A program made the position numbers and the translations under genes. A stretch of DNA of 64,000 bases, from the NCBI RefSeq assembly GCF_028502605.1, contig NC_079237.1, forward strand, positions 62,001-126,000, given 5' to 3'. Each line of letters opens with the position of its first letter. Positions within the stretch are counted from its first letter, which is position 1. The stretch is from Trichoderma breve. Lineage: Eukaryota; Ascomycota; Sordariomycetes; Hypocreales; Hypocreaceae. Under the pieces are notes generated by a model that ran no database searches, was not told the origin of the DNA, and saw only the letters and a list, made by a program, of their open reading frames with translations. Shown here piece after piece: positions 34,682 to 45,755 of the stretch.

Positions 34682-35885
34682 TTATTTGTATCTCTTCTTG
34701 TGGCTTGTGTGATCCTTCTTGTTGAGAAGATTCTCAAAGATAAGTAGGATAGTAAGAAAATGGAATATCTTTCATTGCAGACTTCCCCTACCTGCGTCCC
34801 CCATTCGACGTCTGAGCGGTTGGTATCCGACCAGCCCTTTGGTGTCAGTAGTGAGTCCTTGATATCCTCTTCCATACCATTCATTACTGGTCCGGCTATT
34901 TTTTTTTTCACGTATGGATCTCGAAATGGGACAAACGGCCAAATTGTAGCACTAAATCTCAGCGTACACACCCCTTTTTCTAGGAGTGCAAATAGCCCAG
35001 ATGACGATTCCGGGTGCCGTCAGCTCCAGGACCCCAACGACAACCACTGCCCACCAAGCATAACGCATCTGTATACACATAGCAGAAAAGCTGCCTACTG
35101 TGTGTGTAAGAGTATCGTCGCTGGTGCGTGTGCAGACGTAAGACGGCATGTCGTAGTGCTCTAGCTCATTGAGGTCATCCACCTTGTACAAAATACCAGC
35201 CGTCAGCCAGAGGATAATAGCAATAGTAGAGACAATGACGGTGGCAATGTTGCCGACTTTTGTAACGTGGCGCACCTATGAAGTGTTAGAACCTCCTTTA
35301 TCCAAAATGCGACTATAGCCCTGGCATATCGGTTCGAATGTCAGGCGGGAAAAACAGAGGAGGAGTTATGTGGGAGTAACCAGTGGGGGGGGGGAGCTGG
35401 GGGTTGGGGGTTGGGGGTGAGAAAATGGTACGCGGTAGGTGAAGAGCACTCATAGTAGATGAGAAACTGGCAGTGCAGAGAACTAGATTTAGAAAAGTCG
35501 CCGTTGCCGATACTCCGAGCAACACCAGCATCGGCTGCGATTTCAAGCCAGACGGCCAGACTCTCATCTTAAACCCACTGCGATCATCTGTCACGCTCAT
35601 GTGCTGGGTTTTTAGGTACTTGGCGATGGCATATCCCAGTACAATCATGATAGAGGCAGTAAAAAGCAAAGAGAACACGCGGATGACAAGCCTCGTGCGT
35701 CCAACAACACGTTCAAGGTATGGATCTCGTGCCTTTCGTCCTCTCTTTGCCTCTCTTTTCTTACCAACATTCCTTAGGGGCGACGGTGCAAGTGGAGCCG
35801 ATGCTGAAGGATCATATGTCGTGTAAACGGCGGGTAATAGCATAGGGGATCTGTCGGACGCTTTTTCATCCCGTAAATGCTCCAT
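34682..35885 (-). CDS. Four-span membrane protein of unknown function
   Basis: A hydrophilic N-terminus (MEHLRDEKASDRSP..., basic KKREAKRGRKARD) is followed by membrane segments RVFSLLFTASIMIVLGYAIA, MLVLLGVSATATFLNLVL, IATVIVSTIAIILWLTAGIL and AWWAVVVVGVLELTAPGIVI, giving a MARVEL/tetraspan-like topology. The C-terminal tail comes from small exons: exon 2 ends at 34972, intron 34971-34896, exon 34895-34792 (NGMEEDIKDSLLTPKGW), intron 34791-34718 and a 36-nt last exon ending DHTSHKKRYK. The exon 1/2 junction is unresolved. The donor near 35449 with the acceptor at 35257 keeps frame; the better-looking acceptor at 35276 does not. The open frame extends upstream to an ATG at 36059, but 35885 gives the cleaner N-terminus. 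The family is not recognised. Confidence 0.6.
35385..35417 (+). repeat. G-rich tract, potential G-quadruplex
   Basis: G10-AGCT-G5-TT-G5-TT-G5 on the plus strand satisfies the four-run G-quadruplex pattern. It lies within the presumed first intron of the membrane-protein gene, on its non-coding strand, so the transcript carries the C-rich complement. Confidence 0.7.
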
Positions 35886-37370
35886 TGCAATTAGCAAGTT
35901 TTCTGCAAAGGATACAGCGATGCCAGGGAAAATGATAAAGAAACCAGAGAACAAGGAATGAATACGGCAAAAGAAAAGAAGGTTATGCAGAAGGGATAGA
36001 GAAAAATAAGATGGAGTCGTCGGGTCTGAGTCGAGTGTATGATTGAGATGAAAGGACATTGGCTAATGAGAATGACTCGATATTATATTGTCTACATAGG
36101 ATCTGAGTAGATAATCTTGATATATAAACTTATACGGCATGACTTGATGGGTGCTTTGGCGCACACTTGCGACTTACTACTATTACTAACGTCCGGGGTC
36201 ATCTTTTTTCATAGCACACAAGGACAGGGAGAGAAACAGGCCGGCCACTCGGGGTTCTGTGCTAGCTGTGCCCGAAACTTGCCTCACAGACGCCGGCCTC
36301 CAGCTGTCTCTGGCGGTTGTCGGCGCCAATCGCATAGACGCCCGGTAATGGGGAAGATGCGGTTGTCGGTTCCCGTTCTAATGGGCTTCTATCTTGAGAC
36401 AGTGGAAGAGGGATAGCCCCGGAGAAAACGACGTCACCTGGGAATTAGGGAGACTTGGAGGGGATTTGGAATTCTTTAGTGCTCCTAGTGACTCTTTTCC
36501 TAAAGAGATTTCCCACTTTTTATAGAGTACTTTTGACAGGAAGGACCCTGGCGGCTGCTGTGTTTTTAGAACATCAGGGTATTGGCAGCAGACTAGCAAC
36601 TTGCCCTAACAGCCGGATGTCTTTGCTCCCGTACTATACGATCAACTGTCTTTATATACGTAATATGGACACAGCCACTTGGGCAGTTTCTGTTGGGCTC
36701 AAACATGCGTGAAGATTGTCCTTAGGAAAATGCAGCTTACTGGCAAACATTGTCGGGGTAGCAACTTAGCAAGCTTAGATCAGCAGCCTGTTTCGTCTCT
36801 GCTCAGTGCTACTGGGTAGTACTATTAACTTGCCACACAAACCCTGAGAGTCAAACCCCAATACCTGGCAGCACTAAGATTAGTTTAATTATGCTTATAT
36901 CAATGCACTAGAATGCTAGGTCTACGCACTATGTCGTATGGTCATGCTTAATCAATATGTAAGCTCACTGATAGAGTTTTGGACCCTTCAGTTATAATGG
37001 ACCCCTTCCCAAATGCAAGGACCTCCTTACTAGCTTTTTTAGCTTGCATTAATAAGCCCTGTTTATTATAACCCCTCCATGCTTGAATTTAGCTTTGTGG
37101 TGGCTATTTGAGTCCTCCATGACTAACGTGAGCGTGTTATACTGATTTTACGGTCCGCTATGCCAAGAGGTGAAAACGGAGCTTTGAAGTTGAGAAAGAC
37201 CCTCAAATGCCCTCGTTATATATGAAGTTGTCAGTTGGCAACAAGAGAGACTCATCATTCCAATCTCTTTATCCAGTCATTTCTTATTTTCCTACAGCCG
37301 ACACTCTATCACCATTTTTATATCCCTTGCCCCTGGCGTTTAGTCTCTTCCACCACTTTTCTGCAGAACC
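35886..37370. other. Intergenic region between divergent genes, 1.5 kb
   Basis: Upstream DNA of the membrane-protein gene (left) and of the secreted-protein gene (right). A GC-rich stretch at 36236-36370 lies in otherwise AT-rich DNA. The open frames there look accidental. Confidence 0.45.
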
Positions 37371-39256
37371 ATGGCTCGTTCCTTAGTGGCCGTCGTGCCA
37401 CTGTTAGTTGGGTGTGTCATTTGCCAATCGCTCATCACAGATATTAGCAACGAGACATCCCTCGTCGAACGCGATGGTTTTGGTCCCGCCTTCACCGTTG
37501 ATACTTCACAGAACGGCGTGTGCTCATCAATTCTACCAGCAGGAGGCATCAAGTCTGGAAATATTATTTGGGCCAATCAAGGTGTAGACCTGGCTATGAT
37601 ACAGGAACTGACTGCCTTTCCCGTCGGCAGCGGCGCTAGTGAGTAGCTCTTTAATCCCCAACTTACCTATGATTGAAGTGTTGTAGTTTGGCTAGTACCG
37701 TCAGTGTACTAACTAACTTGGCCCCAAGCGTTCATAGACGGTGGGTGGACACACGCTTTCCTCCAGGAGCGCGCTTCGGTCGTACCGGACCAAGCAGTGG
37801 ATTGCCGGCGCACCGATACTTTCTGTACCGTCAGGAAGACTTGTGCCGACTATAAGAGCGTTCCATTCTTGTTGGCTGCGATATCGATTGAGAATATCCA
37901 CCGGTCATTATCGGCGCAGATCAATGCTTATGATCGCGTCATTGCTCAACTCGACGCCGGGTCAGTGGCCCCTTGGCGGTCTCTCTTCCTGCTAATTAGC
38001 TCGGTTAACACACTCTACGGTAGCTTGCTAACTCAGACAATAGCAACCAAGCGAGTATCAGGGCTCTCCTTAGGGATATGTCATTCCCCAACACGAGGGG
38101 CTTCAGTTTCAGCGCTTTCCTCGATGGCTTCCTCCTTGGTGTAGACCTCATTGGCGGTATCTCGGAGACGTTGCTAAAGTCCATTGGGACAGCAATTAAA
38201 GAAGGAATCGAGGTAAGCAAGAATAATTTATCTTCCATCATACCATAAGCAGAGAGGTAAGCTGGAGGAGAAATGCTAACACTTGGATATAGGCAGCCAT
38301 CGATTCCGCCATCCAGCCAGCAATTGATGCGAAACTCGACATTTTCACAGACGCCAGCCCAGTTGTTAATGGTTTACGAGATGTACAGAACTCTCTGAAG
38401 GCGGTACTCTTTAGCTGGAACGACCGCGGCGTTGACGACTCAAAATTGGACCGCGGCACCCCCGCAGAGACGGTGGCTTTTTCCAACAGGGTTCCTTTCT
38501 CGAGCCTCTCCCGAGTGATGAAGAGATGATTTCTACCGCAGCCGCCGACATCTTCAAGCAAACAGTAAGTCTCAAACACGCTGGTGGCCACCAAAGGCTG
38601 CGTGCGCAGTCCCAAGCCTCCTCAATTTACTGATTTGTTACCACCAGAAGGCTCGTCTCCTTGCCGGCTTGTGGATGAGCCAAGATGTTGAAATCATCAT
38701 CAGCGAGCCCGTAAGTTGAAACCAGCCTGGACTTGGATGTAATTGTAATTGTGACCTATGACCGACACTGACGGTTACGGCAGGTGTTTTGCGACCGATC
38801 GAAAGGCACTGCAGGCGGTGGCAACTGTGCTACTAATGGCTGCAGTGAGATCAGATTCTTGGGCAACGTCAATGGTGTAAGCTTTTTCTTTTATCCTGTT
38901 TTTATCTTTTGAAAAAACAAGACCGTGTCATCTAATCTGTCGATAATATTAGAAGAGTCTATGTCTCGAAGTTGGCGCCGGCAAGGATCTTCCGCAGGCG
39001 CTGGTCTTTGGTGAGCTACAAAAGTTTGGTCTCAACATCCAAGACATTTCCCAGAATGCAGTGAGTCCCGGATCTATCATCAGATTCCTTCTTCCCTTTT
39101 TCAACCTATCTACAATAATTTGCTAATATATTGGCTCAGGCAGCATGTAATGATGCTGGCGGCTCAGGCATATTCCCACCTGCAGATAGTGACATCCTAG
39201 AATTCGGCTTTCCTCGTTGCACTTTCCCATTCAAGAAACTGGAGAATAGACAATAA
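37371..39256 (+). CDS. Secreted cysteine-containing protein of unknown function, nine exons
   Basis: Hand-assembled model of 420 aa. Exons: 37371-37638, 37729-37960, 38044-38212, 38293-38430, 38490-38564, 38648-38710, 38784-38876, 38953-39060 and 39140-39256. All eight introns are GT-AG, 59-90 nt, and every join keeps the frame. The weakest is 38431-38489, with a GTTGAC donor. It begins with a signal peptide (MARSLVAVVPLLVGCVICQ). Notable segments: TFIDGGWTHAFLQERA, a Cys-bearing CRRTDTFCTVRKTC, a helical middle (FLLAAISIENIHRSLSAQI; FSAFLDGFLLGVDLIGG; AAIDSAIQPAIDAKLDIF) and a C-terminal Cys-rich part (KGTAGGGNCATNGCSE, AACNDAGGSGIFPP, RCTFPF). I recognise no enzyme motif. It could be a secreted binding or effector-like protein. 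Confidence 0.7.
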
Positions 39257-42200
39257 GCTTACATCTTCCAAAATCAGTTACTCCCCTATCTCTTTTAGCT
39301 TCTTTAGCAATCAGTCAAGCGAACAGCATGCTCAAACCATGTAAAACATTTCGTATAATGTGTATCCTCGGTGGCATCCGAAACGTTTGGCCTATATTCT
39401 TCATTCTTGATACATATTGCATAACTGAACTCTTATTGCTGTTATTATTGCATTACACGTTGTGACTACCCTCTGTCTCCTCTTTACTCTCTTTTCTCTC
39501 CAGCGCTATACGTCACTTTATTTAGCAGCTGGACAATTAATCTCATCCCTTTTAACCCTCATTAAACCGTGATGTGCCTGCCCCACACCGCACCATCTTG
39601 GTTTCCATTCTCTCATGGTTTAGCAAAGTAGTTAATGTATAATAATTTCTGCAGATGCTGGCAATCTATCACGTAGTGTTATAACATCTAACTTATCTTT
39701 TAATAGTGTGTACTATGTAATAGTAGAAAATATCACATCAATCTACCATGATTGGATGTTTTTTTTTCCGCTGCATAAATGACCCAGCAAATTTTAATTA
39801 TAGCCCGACTACGGCGGCCCCGTATCTTCCTTTTCCTGCGTCCAATAACGATGATGGGCCACTCTTATTTTTCAAGCCTGTTTCGGCTCTGTTATCTAGA
39901 GGCGGGAAATTGTGCAGTTTGTTATGAAATAATGTTTTAACATAGACTGAACTAGCAACGTGTTCTCGATAACACAAAGTCGAATATTGAGGTCACAGCT
40001 GTCAACGCTTAACAGCAAAGTTCACAACAGCGTGTACGTCGTCTCCAAAATGCAAAGAAAAAAAGCATACTATTATTAACCAGTGATTGGGAACTGAAGA
40101 ATGACTAGTAATAAAGATGGCCAAGCGAAGAATGGCCAACCACCAAATAAGGAGAGAAGACACACAGAATATGGAAATACTATGATTGCTGTACAATTTT
40201 GGCAACACGCCAAATGTGATGGAAAGAAAGGAGGGGCTGTAACTACCATCAGAAGGTTGCTCAGGTGGTCTCAGGCTTTATATAGAACTGTTCTGGCATT
40301 GAGTGAGTAGTGTTCATACACTGCCAAGGATTACAAACACTGAATACACAAAGAAATATGTGGAATGATATATCAGCCAGTCTAAAAATAAGCTTCTATG
40401 AAAGTTTTTCCCGTGCTTCTTTAGCCGAAACGCGAAATGTTCAAGCGGCTCTGGCAGGAGAGGGTTGAACACGTCGGCACGGATATATCCCCCTGTCATA
40501 CCCGGGAGCAGTACCCTCAACTACGACATCACGACATCAGCCTCCTTTACTCGCTTTTCCGTGTAGCTCCTATTAGTGAAGTTAATCCTGTGACTGACTC
40601 AAATCACGATTGTAGAATGATCAAATTTGGCAGTCGCCGGAAGCACTGGCGGTCTTTATTCATACTATCAAGCATTAAGAAGACGATGATGTTACAATAA
40701 GAACATAGATAGCAAATAACGAGCGATTGCAACATCTCCTGGAATGCGAGACAGAGACTACGTTGGTCCTTGATTATAGTGTATTACAGGGGTGTATCTG
40801 TCAAGGCGGTGACCCATGCTTAGGAGAGCACTTCTATATCATAAGCTTGTATGGATACAAAGCACCGTAAAACGACCAACGAGAAGCGACCAGACAAAGA
40901 GAGGCCACGTGGGAGCCATCCGGCTGCTGTACGCCAAGAGTAAATAAGGTGCAAATTTGGAGACCGGGAAACAAGACCCACAACGGGTTAGCCAACGGAT
41001 TAGCTAGCCAGCGGCGTAGTGATTTTCGTATCGATGGAAAGCTGACACAGCAGAGATAGGCGGGTCTCTCGGTTACGGGAATTCTCGCTGTCCGGCCGGT
41101 GCCGAATTACGAAAGTAGAACTTATAGCTACTTCCAGAAAGGGGTTTTGGTGTAACAACCTCTCGTTGTTGACCCATCACTACATTGTGCAAAACTCCTA
41201 CGTAGGTCGTATAACTGTCAGGTAAGCGTTTCTTGAAAGCAGAGTTGATGGCACTAGCTATAGCGACTCTACAAACAGGGTCCGACTAACATGTGATGCC
41301 ACTTTATAGGTCTTTGATATGGCCAATGATATCTCCAGTTGATATCACTGCTACCCATTAGTCCTATTAACAGTGCTCGTATTACCGTTTACGACAAGGG
41401 ACGATTCAAAAGATATAATAACGTGCTACTTACGAAATGCTGGTGGGTACGCCGTACTACCAATGGCTGTACGCGAGGATGGCACTAAGATTGATACGAT
41501 AGACGGCAACGGGATGGCCGCATTAGGTGCTGCTGCTCACGAATATCTGGAATTGGTACATATTCTCTCACCCACCGTAAAGTTGGACTCAACCTAAAAG
41601 GTTGACCGGTTAATGCATTACTCTTTTATCACTACTTTGTCGGCTTCTTATTGATCTGATAATAGCTGTCGACTGTGGCAAAGTGCTCTAATGTAATTTG
41701 TCTACCAAGCTTTGTTAAGCATAACACCACCGCTTGTCACAATTCTAGCGCCTGCAGGGATCCCAGCCCTACTACAAAAGTCGTCACCCTCCACTCCATA
41801 ACTGCATTGCATACCAGGTGAATACGAGAATTTTGATACTCCACTGCATATCCAAAAAGGTCCCAGCTCGCTTTTTGAGCGACATTTACAACTACGGCTT
41901 AGCAGTTACGAGTTTATCAGCCTACTACTATTTCACTCAACCAAGCGCTAACATCAATGTATCCCTAGTGGGAGAGAGCAAAGGCCACGGGCATTACGTT
42001 CTTAGTTACGTGTGCAAAAGAGGCGCAGACTTATTGGTGGATATTGTTGGTCCATATCTTTCATGTTGAAGTTATCACACCTTACTCGTATGTGTTGGTT
42101 GTGAAAGAGCAAGTTAGAAAAAAGGCTGTTGCAGGGTTGCAAGTAGCTGCTTCTTACCGACATTCCTCACTGCAGTTAATTGCTCCACCTACTCAAATGG

Positions 42201-42377
42201 TAAAATTGTATCTCGTATCTGCTTTGCAGCTGTTTCTAGAAAGGAAAGCCACTTTGGCTTATATATATAGTCTCTCGTAGAAATTGTCGAAAGATTATAC
42301 TGTAAGAAATTTGCAAACCAGCAGCCAGTACGTCTCGAGAAGGAAAAAAAGAATTCAGGCAGCAAATTTTTCTTGAC
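39257..42377. other. Gene-less stretch, 3.1 kb
   Basis: No gene I can support. AT-rich at 39300-40100. Open frames at 41373-41597 and 41818-42069 have no family marks. No terminal repeats, transposase motif or tRNA was seen on reading. Confidence 0.45.
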
Positions 42378-43715
42378 ATGCGTGCCGGATGGACAGCAGC
42401 TGTAATAGAAGGACATGTCACTCGAGGGATCACCTTTTTCAAGTTTCCAGAGCGAGAACAGTGGCACCACAGATGGCGAAAGCTCAAAATACCGCTGGCG
42501 GTAGGAAGTTTCTTACTTGTGTACGGCATTATCGTTTATACAGCCACGCTCTACACAGCTGACGTGACTTTGCCATCACCGTGAGTCATCATTTTTTGGC
42601 TCTTAACGTCAGAGATGGGATGGTGATGCCAAATGAGCATGCAGCTGATTTACGATGCTAAATTAGATTGTGCTTCGGAGACGGAACGCCTGCAAATTGG
42701 ACAGATATGTCGTACCTAGCGAAACACCTATGGAGACCATACTTGCACAACATTGCTTCCAAATCATTCATTGCCGACAATGGCGAGCATTACAAAATTC
42801 CGAGCGATTCATATCGATGGACAGAGACTTTTGGCAAGAAGCTCATTATCCTTGACGTCGATAGTCGGCCGAATACAAACACTGGCGAGATATTGAATGG
42901 GGAGAAGCCGGATCTGTCTAAGATTACAGGTCGGACTGCAGGATTTATGAGTCATTATCTCTATTGTATGGTATACCCAAGTTCCTTCTCTTTTATTCTC
43001 CAATCCATATTAACAAAGAGACTCCTCCGCAGCAATGATCCATGGATACGACTACCGACTCGTGCGAGCCCCTAATTACAACGATCGTCACGGCACCTGG
43101 GTGAAAGTCCCTATGATAAAAGAAGCTCTTAAATCCCATGATATTGTAGTTTTCCTCGACGCGGATGCTGAGTTCGTTCACCCTCATCTCCCACTTGAAT
43201 GGTTGATGAGTTTTTGGAACATAACGCCACGGACGCTTGTCGCCATGGCTGAAGATCCTGACGAGAGCTACAACAAGGATGACAAGGGCCGACTGCTTTG
43301 GAATACCGGGTTCATTATTGCGCAACAGAGTAACCGTACACAAGAGATGTTCGATGCCTGGGAAAACTGTCCGACTGGCGATCGCTACCCCGGCTGTGAT
43401 CGTTGGTTAAAAGAATGGGCGCATGAGCAAGCGGCATTCGGATATTACCTACGTTATAATTACAACGGACCAGAAGAATTACGCACCATACCCTGCGATC
43501 AAGGTAATGGAGCGCCATACATCGGTAACAACAAATGCCGCGGTGTGTTTGTCCGCCACCACTGGTGGGAGAAGGACCGTACGATTCGGAGTTTATATGA
43601 CTCAATTCTCAATCTGTTTGTTCGGAGACTTTATGGACAATTTCATGGAGAAAAGAGCCGCTACTTTCTGGATGCCAGCAAATACCAGTATCCGATACAT
43701 GATCTAGTTGTGTAG
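42378..43715 (+). CDS. Type II membrane glycosyltransferase (GT34 / nucleotide-diphospho-sugar transferase-like)
   Basis: 394 aa. A short cytosolic N-terminus, one membrane anchor (LAVGSFLLVYGIIVYTATLY, residues 40-60) and a lumenal catalytic domain fit a Golgi transferase. The nucleotide-sugar/metal DxD motif is VVFLDADAEFVHP. Around it, RLVRAPNYNDRHGTWVKVP resembles the GMA12/MNN10 family block, and LLWNTGFIIAQQS plus HEQAAFGYYLR are later family blocks. It ends with a HHWWEKDRT segment (conserved His for metal/UDP). Introns: 42581-42666 and 42966-43032, both in frame. It probably adds a hexose to glycoprotein glycans; the sugar and linkage are unknown. Confidence 0.82.
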
Positions 43716-43910
43716 CATGTCTCTCGCGCTCTTTACACGTGGAGTAAACATGTGGATTCATTTGCATTTATATCCTATAGTTTATAGAGATCAGCTTGCA
43801 GTTTACTTTGTTTCATAATTATACTTGGCATGGTAATATTTGTTTTGTGGCAATAACATATTAGAAAAGCCTGTTTGTAATAGTAAAGTACATTCTAATT
43901 TCGCGTTTTG

Positions 43911-45245
43911 TTACAGCTCATCCTTTCCATTCCCTTCCTTTCCTTTAAACCCATTCTCCAACCCTTTCTTGACAATAGAGCTTAGAATCTCATAGACGAC
44001 TTGTGCTGCTGCTAACGCAGTCTCCTCACCTCTTCCCTGGTACGCTGGACTGACTTCGACTATATCAGCACCAACAATATTCAAGCCCTCGATGCCTCTC
44101 AAAATCCTAATAAGCTCCCGGGTAGTCCAACCACCAGGCTCCGGAGTTCCAGTACCCGGTGCGAAAGCAACATCCAATACGTCGATGTCAACCGACAGAT
44201 ATACAGGGTCTTCAGTTCCTAACACCGACATAATACCATCAATGATACCTTTGGTGCCAATATCGTCAATCTCATCAGCCGCAAAGCGAACCCAATTCTG
44301 AGCGGTATCCGATTCATGATCTGCCCAATCCGTACCGCTGAGACGGGTTCGTAAACCAGCATGAACAGACTGGCCAGTTGATGAATTAGATAGCAGACCT
44401 TCTTGGTTAGCCATCCAGAACATTGAGCCATGGGTGAAGTGTGTTGAGCCCCAGGCGGATGGGTACGCAGCAGGATCCCAAGTGTCCAGATGAGCTGTCG
44501 TGATTTAGCCTTTTGCTCGTTTGTCTCAAAGTTTACGGGAGATACACATACCGTCAAAGTGAAGCACGCGAACAGGCCTACCATAAATCTCATTCAAGGA
44601 CCTCAAAGCGGGAAGCGCCAAACTGTGATCACCACCAAGAGTAATGAGCTTCGGTTTACCTTGACTCAAGGAGCTTATAGGCCGAGCTCTGCCAAGATTC
44701 TTAAATGCCTGAGTCATTTGCTCTGTTGCAATATTGTTATCAAAGGGAGTTATAGGAATATCTCCGCAGTCAACAATCCTTGCCCAATTTTGGTACGGGT
44801 TGATGTTGGCGCGAGGGTTGAATGCGCGTAATGAAGTCTGGCGCGAAGACGCTTGTCTGATGGCTCTGGGGCCAAATCGGGCGCCTGAGAAAGAATGAGT
44901 AAGATTCATCGTCTGGACAATGCGAAAGCCCTTACCCGGTCTGAAAGAAACGGCGTTGTCAAACGGCGCTCCGATGATGGCAATGTCATATTTCTCTTGA
45001 GGATTGGTGAGACATTTGACATAATCTAGGTGAGCAAATGACCCGATGCCATTGAACGACCACTATATGTGTGAGTTATTAAAAGTTAATAACATCGATT
45101 TCAACTCAGTACATACCTCGTGCCCCCATTTCGCCTCCAACTCTGCTAATTCCTCACTACTCCATTCCTTTTCATCATGATGACCGCCACAGGCATACCC
45201 TGAGCCGATAAAAGACAGGAGGTGTAACAACGACACGAACTTCAT
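43911..45245 (-). CDS. Secreted agmatinase-family ureohydrolase
   Basis: 390 aa. Hydrolyses agmatine (or a related guanidino compound) to putrescine plus urea with a Mn2+ pair. Metal-ligand blocks are present: [18 protein letters not shown] and [25 protein letters not shown]. The last block and the N-terminal [16 protein letters not shown] are characteristic of agmatinases. The N-terminus [19 protein letters not shown] is a signal peptide, so the enzyme should be extracellular or vacuolar, as often seen in fungal agmatinase paralogues. Introns: 45116-45063, 44935-44885 and 44551-44495; all joins keep frame. ATG chosen at 45245; the upstream frame to 45314 would mask the signal. It is divergent from the APC permease. 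Confidence 0.88.
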
Positions 45246-45755
45246 TTCTAGATAAGACTTGCTCAAGAATGCTCGTAAAGAAAGGTATGATAGGAATGAC
45301 CATATCCAGCACATTTGGCCTTTAACATCTCTATTATATAAGGCCGCTGTGTCTGAGTTTCCGGATTCGCCTCCCCCACAATCCCCACACCCGGCGTTAA
45401 TGGCGGGGATGTTGTCTAAGTGAGATGCGTTTCAACAAAGCCCGAGATCGGCCAAGTAGAGCCGCCTAGTTCGACCCACCTCCAGGTTGTGCCGTTATCA
45501 GTACGTCGTATTCAGAGTATCAACTCTCACCGCGATGAGGGTTTCCCAGATATATAACACCTCCAAATACATGTCCGCCGCGCGATGTTATATAGGATGG
45601 CTCTCGCGGACTGTTTCTTGACATACCCAAGTCAGACCAGTTGTTGGTCATAACGCCCCCAACTTTTCGTCTTCTTTCTTCCCTTAACCCCAACTCTTTT
45701 CACCATTCTTCTTCTCAAATTTCTCGACGCCAAAGAGCGAAAGCCGTTTTTCGAT
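45246..45755. promoter_or_regulatory. Divergent promoter between agmatinase and permease genes
   Basis: The 510 bp serve both genes. A TATATAAG-like box (TATATAAC) occurs at 45551-45558, and CCG/CGG triplets are scattered. No specific operator is resolved. Confidence 0.35.

Noticed and set aside
38431..38530. One-base frameshift in the secreted nine-exon gene
   Set aside because: A 59-nt intron (38431-38489) with a weak GTTGAC donor restores the frame, so a mutation need not be invoked.
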